Positions 1 through 8,647 of a DNA stretch of 64,000 nucleotides are shown here, piece after piece. The translations under genes and the position numbers were made by a program. This DNA comes from an actinobacterium acAMD-2. GTDB lineage: Bacteria > Actinomycetota > Actinomycetes > UBA12327. The notes under the pieces were generated by a model that saw only the letters and a program-made list of their open reading frames with translations, made no database searches and was not told where the DNA came from. Within the stretch, counting starts at the first letter, position 1, and each line of letters begins with the position of its first letter. Location of the stretch: assembly GCA_000754455.1 (NCBI GenBank), contig JNSE01000001.1, forward strand, positions 1-64,000, in the 5' to 3' direction.

Positions 1-61
1 GTCCCCATTGACCGCCCTGAGTTCGGCTCAGCGCAAGGACTTGGCCGGCAGCCTGGCCGGG

Positions 62-376
62 GTAGGTGAGCAGACGCAGGCCTATAAAGGATGGGTGGGG
101 GTTATCCCCCGCCTACTCACGTGGGCTGAATCAGGCACTTAAACCGCCTGGATCGGGTAAATCACTAGCCCGTATGGGTGGTATCACAAGGATTAGGTAA
201 CAACTAGCCGAACGGGGTGTACCCCGCCTGTGGCCTCATGGCAAGATATCGGGAAGTCGTAGGAGGCATTGACCTTCGGGTTCGTCTGGTCGCATCCAGC
301 CCGAAGTGAGCCATAGCGAAACCGGCCAACGACGAATCCACGAAATTAACGTGGAGACCGAACTGGCCGAGGGAAT
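62..376 (+). promoter_or_regulatory. Long structured leader upstream of the surface adhesin
   Basis: No credible ORF lies in the first 379 bases. From about 62 the + strand can fold into several helices: GTGAG 66-70 with CTCAC 116-120, AGGC 78-81 with GCCT 111-114, GGGGG 97-101 with CCCCC 106-110; CGGG 154-157 with CCCG 169-172; CGGGG 213-217 with CCCCG 222-226; CTTCGGG 274-280 with CCCGAAG 300-306 enclosing CTGG/CCAG; and TCCACG 337-342 with CGTGGA 350-355. GGCCA 324-328 can pair with TGGCC 364-368, next to the likely ribosome binding site GAGGGA (about 369-374). A GGTAA...CTAGCC element occurs twice (156-170 and 196-209). This looks like a cis-regulatory leader or a small RNA. I could not match it to a known riboswitch from memory, and the transcription start is unknown. 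Bases 1-61 show nothing I can name. Confidence 0.4.
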
Positions 377-379
377 GTT

Positions 380-3300
380 ATGCAGCTCTTTACTTCACTT
401 CGTATCTCAAAGAATCGCTCGCGCTTTATTGCCGCGCTTGCAGCGATTGCTTTGATGGCGCTTTCCATGGGAGCCGGTGTCACGACGGCGTCGGCTAGCC
501 CCGCCGGTCCCACCCCCACCCTGACGGCAAGTAGCGACGACGGTGGCAGTGGCCGTGACGATGATGATGACGATGACTGTTCAGACTCCAACTACGGCCC
601 GTCTGCGGTGAGTGGACAAAGTGGCTCGAGTTCTGACGATGATTGCTGCTACCCCGATTCTGATTCTGACTCCGGTCCGTCTTCGGTCAGCGGACAGAGT
701 GACTCAGGTTCTTCCGACCCGTGCTGCTACACCGGTTCTGATTCTGACTCCGGTCCTTCTTCCGTCAGCGGCCAGAGCGGTTCCAGTTCATACGACCCGT
801 GCTGCTACACCGGTTCTGATTCTGATTCTGATTCCGGTCCATCATCTGTTGGCTCCACATCCGTTAAGGGTGACGAGAGCTCAAACAACTGCTGCTACGT
901 CAGCCCAAGCAGCATCTCGGCCTTGAGCAAGAAGAAGGAAGAGGATTCCAAGAAGGGCAAGAAGTCCAAGAAGACTCCTAAGCCTGAGAGCTACGACTGC
1001 TGCATAGTTTCTTCGATTTCCCCATCATCGTCGGATGACGACAACAAGGGCAAGAAGGGCAAGAAGGGCAAGAAGGACAAGCGCGGTAAGTGCATCGTTC
1101 CTGACTACTCCCTCTCCATTGAGAAGGCCCAGCGCCAAGACAACCCCGTTGCTCCTGGTTCAACCGTTAACTACGACTTGACCGTCTCCAACGGTGGTAC
1201 CACCACCGCTCCTAAGGGCTTTGTCGTGAGCGACCCGCTGCCCACCTGGTTGACCTATGTTTCAGCTTCGGGCAGTGGCTTCAGCTGCACCCACGTCGTT
1301 CTCTATGACGAAGTGCGCTGCACCGCTACCTCTGACTTGGCTAAGAACGCCAGTCGCGTGATCACGATTACGGTCACGGTTGATACCGATGCCGGTAATG
1401 CGGACTCTGTAGTCAACACTGCCTGTCTTGAAGACAGCAGCGACGGCAAGGTTTTGGCCTACGGTTGTTCCTCAGTTACCACCGAGTTCCCTGAAGGTGG
1501 CTTGACGCTGACGAAGACCAACAACCCGGTTGAGGCCATTCAGCTTGATGGATTTGGCTCGACGATCACTTACACGTTGACTGCTTCGGCAACTGGAGCG
1601 CTTGACCAAACCAACGTCGTTGTCACTGACATCTTGCCTGGCTATGACCCGGCCCACCCAACTTCAGCTCGGGTGAACTTGGCTGACGGCGTGAATTCCA
1701 TCGTCTGTAAGGATGCATCTAGCGCGGTGATTTCGCCGTGTGGTTCCTACGGTTCAGCAAGCCGCAAGGTCACCGCTGCTCTGGGCACCATTACTAGTGG
1801 AACATCCAAGACGGTAGAGATCACGGTGGTAGTGCCGATTCAAGCCACCGCCACTCCGCCCACCACGTTGGAAATCCTCAACCAAGCGCGCGCCACGTCT
1901 GACCTGTTGGGCGACGATGACGATGTCCTCTCGGAGACCGTCCGCAATGTTGTGGCCATTTCGGGAGACAACGGCACCACGCGCGCGGTCTGTGACGTGG
2001 ACACTCCTGAGTTCGACATTGCTGGATCTGGATTCCAGGAGGGTGACGTCGTCACCATGGACATCTACGACTCGAACAACACCTTGGTGTACACCGACTA
2101 CGTGCCATCCAACGTGCTTGCTCCGGTTCAGCAGACCGCTGACGCCAATGGCAAGGTGCAGTTCAGTGGCGTCTGGTGGCCTGGCTTCTCCAGCAGCCCG
2201 ACCAAGATTTACCCCGGTCCACTGCTGCTCCAGATCAAGGTTGTCCTGAACGCTGCAGGTTTAGTGGATGCTCGCCTTGGCGATGGTGGATTCAACGTGA
2301 GCTTGCTTCCTACCGGAAGCGGCCACAGCACTGCCCCTGTCACGATCGACTACCCAACGGCGAGCAAGGCATGTACTCCGATTGCCTTGGACATCGTGAA
2401 GTCAAACAACCCGACCGTATCCACCACGATCACCGAATTCGGTGCGGAAATCACCTACACGATGGACGTCACCGCCTCGGAAGACAACTTGGTTGACGCT
2501 CGTTCGGTGACCGTCTCTGACGTGCTCCCCGGTTACGACACGGTGACCAGTGGAACGGCCACGTACAAGGCTGCCTCGGCTGCTTGTGATGCCACCATCC
2601 TTGCTCTGGGTTCAGACAGCACGTGTGACATAATGTTGAGTAACTCCAACCACACCGTTACGTGGGAACTGGGCGTTCTTCGTCCCGGGGATACTCGTCA
2701 GGTGTCCTTCGTGGTCACGGTCGATGTTCAGGGCACGAATGCCAACCCGGCTTCGTTCACTTTGAAGAACCAGGCCAGCCTCGACAGCGCTGACACGGAC
2801 CCACAAGGCTCCAACGTGGTCGAAAACCCGGTTGTGGTTCCGTTGCGAGCCGAAATCTCGGTAGTCAAGAAGGCCTCCATCTCGGAAGCCAACCCCACCA
2901 ACAAGTTCTACAAGACGGTTGCACGTGCACGCGGTAAGGTAGTGACCTATCGCTACGTAGTGTCGAACACCGGCACATTGCCTGTGAGCAATCTCAAGCT
3001 CGTGGATGACTTGAACTTTGGCCCTACCTATGGGTCTGCAGTTCAGAGCACCCCCAACGAGAGCAACTTGTTCAACTGCCGCGTCGGAGATGACGTAGGT
3101 GCTGCGCCAGGTTACGGAGAGACTCAGAGCTTCAACTTGGGCCAGGCTATTGGCAACTCGTCTGTACTTACGTTGCAACCAGGTCGCGACATGTACCTGT
3201 ATTGCGACTTCCGGGTGCCGACTTCGTTGACAGATGACCAAATTGCTCGCAACGACGTGTACGACAAGGCGACAGTGACTGGTAGTTCCGTCACTGGAGC

Positions 3301-4111
3301 AGTTCGAGCTGTGTCAAACGTTGTAGTTGTTGACTTGGTCAAGGTTGATTCAGACCTCGTAGTCTTCAAGAACATTACCGATGAAGATGGAACCAACTTC
3401 CGGAAGTACGAAAAGTTGGGCCGACTCGAGGTACCTACGCTCAAGACGTACCGCATGTTCGTGGACAACGTGTCCACGAGCCCGCAGCGAGTGCAGGTGT
3501 ATGACTACTTCTCGAACGTTTCTCGTGGTTTGAGTAAGGCGCAGCGAGATGAGATCTTCCGCTCGATGACCTGCATCAACTACAACGCTGACAGCGGCTT
3601 CAAGGAATTCCCCAACCCAGTACCTGTTCTCCCTAAGCCTGACGGCGCCTTCTTGAGCCCAGCCCAGGAAGTTACCTTTGGTGAAGCGACGGGTGGTGGC
3701 GGCGCTGGTACTTTCCTCGCCCGCTACCAAGACATTGGAACCTTGTTGCCAGAGGAGGGTTGGAACTTTGTTTGCCAGGCTCTGCTCCCGCCAGGCGAGT
3801 ACGACTTGACCAACATCTTCCGGGTGGTGTCCACACCGATCCTTGAGCCGACTGCGCTCAGCGGTTCTGGGGTTGTACGCACCAATGCAGTTCCAGCTGT
3901 CACCGGGAAGCAGGACATCGCCACCTCGGCCGGAGTCGAGACCACGACTCCATTCGATGAGGGCGGCGGTAGTGGTAGCGGTGTGTCTGAGGAGTCAGGT
4001 AGCCCGCTAGCCAATACTGGTGCTGACTTGGTGATTCCTACCGCGATCCTGGGCATGCTGCTCGTGGGTCTGGGTGTGGGAGCTCGCCGCTTGGGTCGAG
4101 CCACTCGCTAA
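380..4111 (+). CDS. DUF11-repeat cell-surface adhesin with LAXTG sorting signal
   Basis: A 1243-aa secreted protein. Residues 1-40 form a signal peptide (basic start, hydrophobic ALAAIALMALSMGAG, ASA-type cleavage site). Residues about 55-175 are Ser/Asp-rich repeats punctuated by Cys-Cys-Tyr. Residues about 180-235 are strongly Lys-rich. Then come about four DUF11/Ig-like modules (starting near YSLSIEKAQ, LTLTKTNNP, ALDIVKSNNP and ISVVKKAS). The C-terminus has LANTG at residues 1210-1214 (bases 4007-4021), a hydrophobic helix and a basic tail RRLGRATR, the layout of a sortase substrate. LAXTG is the motif preferred by actinobacterial class E sortases; no sortase gene lies in the window. The likely role is wall-anchored adhesion or stalk formation (inference). 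ATG at 380 is preceded by GAGGGA. It follows a structured leader and ends at a strong terminator. Confidence 0.85.
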   Translation: MQLFTSLRISKNRSRFIAALAAIALMALSMGAGVTTASASPAGPTPTLTASSDDGGSGRDDDDDDDCSDSNYGPSAVSGQSGSSSDDDCCYPDSDSDSGPSSVSGQSDSGSSDPCCYTGSDSDSGPSSVSGQSGSSSYDPCCYTGSDSDSDSGPSSVGSTSVKGDESSNNCCYVSPSSISALSKKKEEDSKKGKKSKKTPKPESYDCCIVSSISPSSSDDDNKGKKGKKGKKDKRGKCIVPDYSLSIEKAQRQDNPVAPGSTVNYDLTVSNGGTTTAPKGFVVSDPLPTWLTYVSASGSGFSCTHVVLYDEVRCTATSDLAKNASRVITITVTVDTDAGNADSVVNTACLEDSSDGKVLAYGCSSVTTEFPEGGLTLTKTNNPVEAIQLDGFGSTITYTLTASATGALDQTNVVVTDILPGYDPAHPTSARVNLADGVNSIVCKDASSAVISPCGSYGSASRKVTAALGTITSGTSKTVEITVVVPIQATATPPTTLEILNQARATSDLLGDDDDVLSETVRNVVAISGDNGTTRAVCDVDTPEFDIAGSGFQEGDVVTMDIYDSNNTLVYTDYVPSNVLAPVQQTADANGKVQFSGVWWPGFSSSPTKIYPGPLLLQIKVVLNAAGLVDARLGDGGFNVSLLPTGSGHSTAPVTIDYPTASKACTPIALDIVKSNNPTVSTTITEFGAEITYTMDVTASEDNLVDARSVTVSDVLPGYDTVTSGTATYKAASAACDATILALGSDSTCDIMLSNSNHTVTWELGVLRPGDTRQVSFVVTVDVQGTNANPASFTLKNQASLDSADTDPQGSNVVENPVVVPLRAEISVVKKASISEANPTNKFYKTVARARGKVVTYRYVVSNTGTLPVSNLKLVDDLNFGPTYGSAVQSTPNESNLFNCRVGDDVGAAPGYGETQSFNLGQAIGNSSVLTLQPGRDMYLYCDFRVPTSLTDDQIARNDVYDKATVTGSSVTGAVRAVSNVVVVDLVKVDSDLVVFKNITDEDGTNFRKYEKLGRLEVPTLKTYRMFVDNVSTSPQRVQVYDYFSNVSRGLSKAQRDEIFRSMTCINYNADSGFKEFPNPVPVLPKPDGAFLSPAQEVTFGEATGGGGAGTFLARYQDIGTLLPEEGWNFVCQALLPPGEYDLTNIFRVVSTPILEPTALSGSGVVRTNAVPAVTGKQDIATSAGVETTTPFDEGGGSGSGVSEESGSPLANTGADLVIPTAILGMLLVGLGVGARRLGRATR
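644..889 (+). repeat. In-gene Cys-Cys/Ser-Asp repeat array
   Basis: Three consecutive units beginning with the codons for Cys-Cys-Tyr start at 644, 722 and 800, with spacings of 78, 78 and 90 nt (26, 26 and 30 codons). Each unit carries a run of Ser-Asp dipeptides followed by GPSSV and, in the first two, SGQS. A fourth Cys-Cys-Tyr occurs at 890 and a Cys-Cys-Ile at 998. Identity between the first two units is high at the nucleotide level, which suggests recent duplication and possible copy-number variation. Confidence 0.85.
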
Positions 4112-4125
4112 CCAGTTAGTCGCTT

Positions 4126-4160
4126 CTGAACCCAGCCTGAGTGATCAGGCTGGGTTCAGT
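4126..4160 (+). terminator. Rho-independent-type terminator after the surface adhesin
   Basis: A perfect 15-bp inverted repeat (4126-4140 with 4145-4159, loop GTGA) starts 15 bases after the adhesin stop codon. The following tract (TGCTTTCTG) is only moderately T-rich. It separates the adhesin from the enolase gene. Confidence 0.8.
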
Positions 4161-4281
4161 GCTTTCTGGGCGCAATTCCCGATCATTTCTGGCTAGGCAT
4201 GATCGCAGGTCAGTCGGTGGCTGGTGGGTGGCTAGGCTGTGTCTTGTTAAGTGACCAAACGACCAAACGGAGCGACCCGCT

Positions 4282-5559
4282 GTGGCCACGATTGAAGCCG
4301 TCATTGCTCGCGAGATTCTTGACTCTCGCGGTAACCCCACCGTAGAAGTTGAAGTAGCCCTCTCGGATGGTGTCGTTGCTCGCGCAGCGGTCCCCAGTGG
4401 AGCATCAACGGGTGCCTTTGAGGCCAGCGAATTGCGCGATGGCGAAGCCCGCTATGGCGGCAAGGGTGTCGAGCAGGCCGTCACCGCAGTGTGGGACGAA
4501 CTCCAGCCGGCGCTCTTGGGTTTTGATGCCAGCGAACAGCGCTTGATTGACCAAACGATGATCGACTTGGATGCCACACCAAACAAGTCTCGACTTGGAG
4601 CAAACGCGATCCTAGGTGTCTCGCTTGCCGTGGCACGTGCTGGCGCCGAATCTGCTGAGCTTCCGCTTTTCCGTTACGTCGGTGGCCCGAATGCACACAC
4701 ACTGCCCGTTCCGATGATGAATATCCTCAACGGCGGAGCACACGCTGACACCGATGTGGACATCCAAGAGTTCATGATCGCCCCGATTGGTGCGTCGACC
4801 TTCCGTGAGGCACTGCAGCAGGGCGCTGAGGTGTATCACGCATTGAAGTCGGTCTTGAAGGCCAAGGGCTTGTCCACCGGTCTAGGCGATGAAGGCGGAT
4901 TCGCCCCGAGCCTGTCCAGCAATGCCAGCGCCTTGGACCTGATTGCCGAAGCCATCGCTACCACGGGCCTCAAGCTTGGCGATGACATCGCTTTGGCCTT
5001 GGATGTTGCTGCCACCGAGTTCTATAACGATGGCGCGTACAGCTTTGAAGGCAAGTCCCGTACCTCGCAAGAAATGGCTCAGTACTACGCCAGCCTGGTC
5101 GATGCCTACCCGATCATCTCCATTGAAGACCCCATGGATGAAGAAGACTGGGATGGTTGGTTGGAAGTCACGCAGCTCTTGGGAGCGCGAACGCAGATTG
5201 TGGGTGACGACTTGTTCGTCACTAACCCTGCTCGACTTCAACGCGGAATCGATGGCGGGCAGGCAAATGCTTTGCTGGTCAAGGTCAACCAGATTGGCAC
5301 GTTGACCGAGACCCTCGATGCGGTCAAGCTGGCGCAATCCAATGGCTACCGATGCATGATGAGTCACCGATCTGGTGAAACAGAAGACACCACCATTGCT
5401 GACTTGGCTGTTGCCACTGATTGCGGTCAAATTAAGACCGGTGCGCCGGCTCGTTCGGAGCGAGTGGCTAAGTACAACCAGTTGCTGCGTATTGAGGAAG
5501 AACTCGATGATGCTGCGCGCTATGCCGGTCGGAGTGCCTTCCCCCGTTTTGCTCGTTAA
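4282..5559 (+). CDS. eno: Enolase (phosphopyruvate hydratase)
   Basis: A 425-aa glycolytic enzyme that interconverts 2-phosphoglycerate and phosphoenolpyruvate; cytosolic, Mg-dependent. The N-terminus has the family start IEAVIAREILDSRGNPTVEVEV. The barrel carries the family motifs NGGAHAD, GDEGGFAPSL, IEDPMDEEDW, GDDLFVTN, KVNQIGT, SHRSGET and KTGAPARSER, which contain the metal ligands and catalytic Lys residues. Length matches the family. The start is GTG at 4282 with GGAG about 9 nt upstream. It heads the conserved actinobacterial order eno - ftsB/divIC-like - DUF501 - ppx. Confidence 0.97.
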   Translation: MATIEAVIAREILDSRGNPTVEVEVALSDGVVARAAVPSGASTGAFEASELRDGEARYGGKGVEQAVTAVWDELQPALLGFDASEQRLIDQTMIDLDATPNKSRLGANAILGVSLAVARAGAESAELPLFRYVGGPNAHTLPVPMMNILNGGAHADTDVDIQEFMIAPIGASTFREALQQGAEVYHALKSVLKAKGLSTGLGDEGGFAPSLSSNASALDLIAEAIATTGLKLGDDIALALDVAATEFYNDGAYSFEGKSRTSQEMAQYYASLVDAYPIISIEDPMDEEDWDGWLEVTQLLGARTQIVGDDLFVTNPARLQRGIDGGQANALLVKVNQIGTLTETLDAVKLAQSNGYRCMMSHRSGETEDTTIADLAVATDCGQIKTGAPARSERVAKYNQLLRIEEELDDAARYAGRSAFPRFAR

Positions 5560-5576
5560 TCGCGCACACTGAAGGC

Positions 5577-6038
5577 ATGGTCGATTCCCCGCGCCCGCCA
5601 TCATCTCCGCAGCCGCCTAATCAACGGCGAGAGTTAAGCGAGTACACCCCTTTCACCAACCGCGCTGTCGTGCTTGGTGTCGTGATGGCGGTATTTGTGG
5701 TCCTTTATGCCGTGCCGATTCGTGAGTTTGTCCAGCAGCGCAGCGAAATATCCGCTCTCCAGGCTGAAAAGACCAGGACGACGCAAAATATTAAGGACCT
5801 CAATCAGCGGCTTAAGCAATGGAAGGATCCTGCTTTTGTTTCGGCGCAAGCTCGCCAGCGGTTGCAATACGTAATGCCGGGTGAAGTCAGTTACGTGGTT
5901 CTGGATCCCAACGAAGGCCCCACGCCAATCATCAACGGCCGACCAGCAAGCGGTAGCCAGGGTGCGTGGTACTCCATCATGTGGCGTTCGGTACAAACTG
6001 CCGATCAACAAGCCGATACCACCACCAATGGCAACTAA
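5577..6038 (+). CDS. FtsB/DivIC-like septum formation initiator
   Basis: A 153-aa bitopic membrane protein. A Pro-rich, basic cytoplasmic N-terminus (residues 1-28) is followed by one membrane segment (about 29-48, VVLGVVMAVFVVLYAVPI) and a periplasmic coiled coil (about 52-82, heptad pattern around ISALQAEKTRTTQNIKDLNQRL). The C-terminal part has PAFVSAQARQRLQYVMPGE, the usual tail of the DivIC/FtsB family (PF04977). It should act in the divisome with FtsL and FtsQ. ATG at 5577 lies 17 nt after the eno stop, with GAAGG just upstream. It sits in the same place as the septum-formation gene next to eno in mycobacteria. Confidence 0.85.
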   Translation: MVDSPRPPSSPQPPNQRRELSEYTPFTNRAVVLGVVMAVFVVLYAVPIREFVQQRSEISALQAEKTRTTQNIKDLNQRLKQWKDPAFVSAQARQRLQYVMPGEVSYVVLDPNEGPTPIINGRPASGSQGAWYSIMWRSVQTADQQADTTTNGN

Positions 6039-6045
6039 TGGAGGA

Positions 6046-6543
6046 ATGACCGCCGACGATGTGGTCATGGTGTCAGCGCAATTGGGTCGGCCAGTTCGTG
6101 GTACTCGTTCCGTGGCGCATCGATGTGTATGCGGCGCTCCCGATGTCGTCGAAACTGCTCCTCAACTCGATGACGGCGAGCCGTTTCCGACGCTGTTCTA
6201 TCTGACCTGCCCCAAGGCGGCTTCAGCCATTGGGACGTTGGAATCGTCTGGATTAATGCGCGAGATGCAAGATCGACTTGCCCAAGACCCTGACTTGGCT
6301 CGCGCCTATCGCGGCGCGCATGAGGATTACCTGCAACGGCGTGAAGCTATTCAAACCGTGGATCACATTGCCGGAATTTCCGCGGGTGGGATGCCCGATC
6401 GGGTTAAGTGCCTGCATGTATTAGCCGCCCATGCTCTGGCTGCCGGGCCTGGCATCAATCCTCTCGGTGATGAGGTACTGGCTCTACTCCCGCAGTGGTG
6501 GTTGACCAGCCCATGCTCACAACGATTTCCGGAGGGAGACTAA
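6046..6543 (+). CDS. DUF501 family protein
   Basis: A 165-aa protein of the actinobacterial DUF501 family (PF04417), function unknown. The family core is clear: QLGRPVRGTRSVAHRC near the N-terminus, CGAPDVVETAP, then FPTLFYLTCPKAASAIGTLESSGLM, and a C-terminal segment RVKCLHVLAAHALAAGPGINPLGDE. I chose ATG 6046 because homologues start a few residues before the QLGRPxRG motif; an in-frame ATG at 6028 would add six residues and overlap the upstream stop. Its stop abuts the GTG start of ppx, so translation is probably coupled. Confidence 0.85.
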   Translation: MTADDVVMVSAQLGRPVRGTRSVAHRCVCGAPDVVETAPQLDDGEPFPTLFYLTCPKAASAIGTLESSGLMREMQDRLAQDPDLARAYRGAHEDYLQRREAIQTVDHIAGISAGGMPDRVKCLHVLAAHALAAGPGINPLGDEVLALLPQWWLTSPCSQRFPEGD

Positions 6544-7464
6544 GTGTCCGAACCGGTAGCAGCCATTGACTGTGGCACCAACTCGATTCGTCTCTTGGTG
6601 GCCACTGCTAATGACCAGGGGCTGCTGGTTGATCTTGACCGTCGCATGATCGTCATTCGATTGGGCGAGGGTGTTGATAAGACGGGAATGATTTCACCGG
6701 CTGCACTCGATCGGGCCTTTGCTGCCTGTGACGAATTCGCTGCGGTGGTTGCCCGCCTGGGAGCGCAACGGGTTCGATTCGTTGCTACATCGGCTTCCCG
6801 CGACGCGTCTAACCGCCAGCACTTTGTTGATGGGGTCAAGGCGCGCATAGGAGTTGAACCCGAAGTCATCTCCGGACACGAGGAAGCTGCCCTGTCATTC
6901 GCCGGTGCCACACAGGGACTGCACCCGCTCCCGCCTTCGCCTTACATCGTTATTGATATCGGTGGTGGATCGACGGAGTTCGTCCTGGGAACTGACCAAC
7001 CTGAGGCATCTATGTCGGTAGATATGGGATGTGTGCGCTTGACCGAACGACTCCTCGTGTCCGATCCACCCACTCAGGAGGAGATAGACCAGGCCAGCAA
7101 GTTTGTGGATTCGCTGATCGCACGAGCTCGGACGGAAGTGGACTGGACCGGCGCTGCGACATTGATTGGTTTGGCGGGCTCGGTGACCACCGTCGCTGCG
7201 ATCGCTCTCGGGCTCGCTGAGTACGACTCTGAACGCATTCACGGTAGTCGTATTTCGGCAGAGCAGGTGGACGATGTCACCTCACGTTTACTGGCGATGA
7301 CGCGTAGCCAACGAGCTGAACTTGGGGTGATGCACCCTGGACGGGTTGACGTCATTGGCGGTGGGGCGCTAGTGCTTGATCGCATCATGCACGCCATGCA
7401 GATGCGCGAGGTCCTGGTCAGTGAGCACGACATCTTGGATGGGATCGCACTGTCCTTGCTCTAG
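6544..7464 (+). CDS. ppx: Ppx/GppA family exopolyphosphatase
   Basis: A 306-aa phosphatase of the ASKHA fold that removes terminal phosphate from polyphosphate or pppGpp. The N-terminal phosphate-binding motif AIDCGTNSIRLLV (about residues 7-19) and the second motif VIDIGGGSTEFVLG (about 136-149) are intact, with the GLAGSVTT and GGGALVLD motifs later. Length fits the short actinobacterial Ppx type, without the extra C-terminal domains of E. coli Ppx. GTG at 6544 follows the DUF501 stop with no gap; GGAGG lies at about 6534. Substrate preference (polyP or pppGpp) cannot be read from the sequence. Confidence 0.93.
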   Translation: MSEPVAAIDCGTNSIRLLVATANDQGLLVDLDRRMIVIRLGEGVDKTGMISPAALDRAFAACDEFAAVVARLGAQRVRFVATSASRDASNRQHFVDGVKARIGVEPEVISGHEEAALSFAGATQGLHPLPPSPYIVIDIGGGSTEFVLGTDQPEASMSVDMGCVRLTERLLVSDPPTQEEIDQASKFVDSLIARARTEVDWTGAATLIGLAGSVTTVAAIALGLAEYDSERIHGSRISAEQVDDVTSRLLAMTRSQRAELGVMHPGRVDVIGGGALVLDRIMHAMQMREVLVSEHDILDGIALSLL

Positions 7465-7575
7465 GCGGTGCGTCCGGCTTTTCACGGGTGCTAGCAACGG
7501 GTTTCAGCGTGGATGGCGATGGCTGGCTTAAAGCCTCGTAGTCTAGAGGCCTCCTCATAGTCGATCGGAACCTTC

Positions 7576-8094
7576 ATGAGCTCTCTTGCAGTGACCGTCC
7601 TTGGTCATGATCGCCCCGGAATCATTGCTGATGCCACGAGCGCATTGACGGACTTGGGTGGCAACTTAGAAGACACGTCTATGACGCTCTTGCGCGGTCA
7701 CTTCGTCATGACGTTGGTAGTGAGCACGGATGCAGACGCGCAAACAGTTCGCGCTGCTCTGGAAACAAAATTTGCCGGTGCGGATTTAGATGTGATTGTG
7801 ATGGACTTGCATTCGGTTGAAGCCCCAACGACTAGTGGCGATAGCTACGTCTTGAGTGTGCATGGCGCGGACCGAGTAGGAATAGTTGCCGCCATCACCT
7901 CCGTCCTGGCCAGCCACGGTGCCAACATCACTGACTTGACCACGCGCCTTGGCGGTGGTTTGTACATCGTGGTTGCCGAAGTGGATATTCCAGCTGACGT
8001 TTCGGTTCCTGCCTTGGAAACAGCGATCGCCAACGTCGCTACCGATCTAGGGGTAGGCGCGACCTTGCGCCCAGCGGAGACTGACGTTCTGTGA
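7576..8094 (+). CDS. Tandem ACT-domain protein (GcvR-like)
   Basis: A 172-aa protein made of two ACT domains (about residues 3-80 and 90-165). Each starts with the ligand-binding signature: VLGHDRPGIIADAT and VHGADRVGIVAAIT. This is the architecture of GcvR-like amino-acid sensing proteins; there is no DNA-binding domain, so direct repression is not implied. ATG at 7576 has a weak CGGAA upstream. The TGA stop overlaps the GTG start of the deformylase, so the two are probably translationally coupled. Confidence 0.85.
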   Translation: MSSLAVTVLGHDRPGIIADATSALTDLGGNLEDTSMTLLRGHFVMTLVVSTDADAQTVRAALETKFAGADLDVIVMDLHSVEAPTTSGDSYVLSVHGADRVGIVAAITSVLASHGANITDLTTRLGGGLYIVVAEVDIPADVSVPALETAIANVATDLGVGATLRPAETDVL

Positions 8095-8621
8095 TTTCCA
8101 TGCCCGAATTGCCAGCGGGTCACGTGTTACCAGTGTTGGCAACTCCTCATCAGGTCCTCGCGACGCGCTGCGTTGAAGTGGACCCGGCGGCCGCTGACGT
8201 GATTCAACTCGCCGCGGATTTGCTGGCTACCCAACGCGTGTCTCCAGGGTGTGTTGGTCTCGCGGCTAATCAAGTGGGGGTGGGGTGGCGAGTGTTCAGC
8301 CTTAATGTCAGCCAGCACCCCAAGGCTCGTATTCATCATGGTGAGTTCGTGGTGGTTAATCCTGAAATCCTTGAAGCTACGCGCAATGAGAAGGGCCGGG
8401 AAGGCTGTATGTCGGTTCCTGACTTCACTGGCGATGTGAAGCGCGCAACGCGGCTCACACTGAAGGCTTTTCTTCCCGTTACCGGTGTCGAAGTACGCAT
8501 TGAAACCGATGCCTTTGAAGCTCGCGCGATCCAACATGAGATAGATCACCTTGATGGGTTTGTTTTCATCGACAAGGTCGCCGGGGCCCATGCGATCTAT
8601 CCGCGTCAGACGTACCTGTAG
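8091..8621 (+). CDS. def: Peptide deformylase
   Basis: A 176-aa metallohydrolase that removes the formyl group from nascent N-terminal Met. Motif 2 is EGCMSVP (Cys metal ligand, Met in place of the usual Leu) and motif 3 is QHEIDHLDG (two His ligands and the catalytic Glu). Motif 1 reads CVGLAANQVG: the usual leading Gly is Cys and the usual Pro is Asn, so this is a non-standard member, although the Gln that stabilises the transition state remains. GTG at 8091 overlaps the upstream stop by 4 nt; ATG at 8100 is an alternative. Confidence 0.9.
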   Translation: MISMPELPAGHVLPVLATPHQVLATRCVEVDPAAADVIQLAADLLATQRVSPGCVGLAANQVGVGWRVFSLNVSQHPKARIHHGEFVVVNPEILEATRNEKGREGCMSVPDFTGDVKRATRLTLKAFLPVTGVEVRIETDAFEARAIQHEIDHLDGFVFIDKVAGAHAIYPRQTYL

Positions 8622-8629
8622 CCGACGGT

Positions 8630-8635
8630 TATTCT
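8630..8635 (+). promoter_or_regulatory. Possible -10 box of the tRNA-Leu gene
   Basis: TATTCT lies 12 nt before the 5' end of the tRNA. No convincing -35 was found, so this is tentative. Confidence 0.3.
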
Positions 8636-8647
8636 TAGGGTGTGCTC

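Noticed and set aside
62..376. c-di-AMP (ydaO) or c-di-GMP (GEMM) riboswitch
   Set aside because: Only scattered resemblance (CGAAC, TGAATC, GACGCA); the conserved cores and their order were not found by eye, so no class is named.
644..889. Regular repeats considered as a CRISPR array
   Set aside because: The repeats are in frame, encode a protein pattern and have no spacers.
2612..3241. A 209-aa minus-strand open frame inside the adhesin gene
   Set aside because: It opposes a gene with clear domain structure and shows no recognisable motif.
4882..5604. A 240-aa open frame on the minus strand inside eno
   Set aside because: It is a shadow of a certain enolase gene; its translation has no family signature and no ribosome site.
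5881..6045. A longer DUF501 start from 5881
   Set aside because: It would overlap the FtsB-like gene by about 160 bp and the added residues do not resemble the family.
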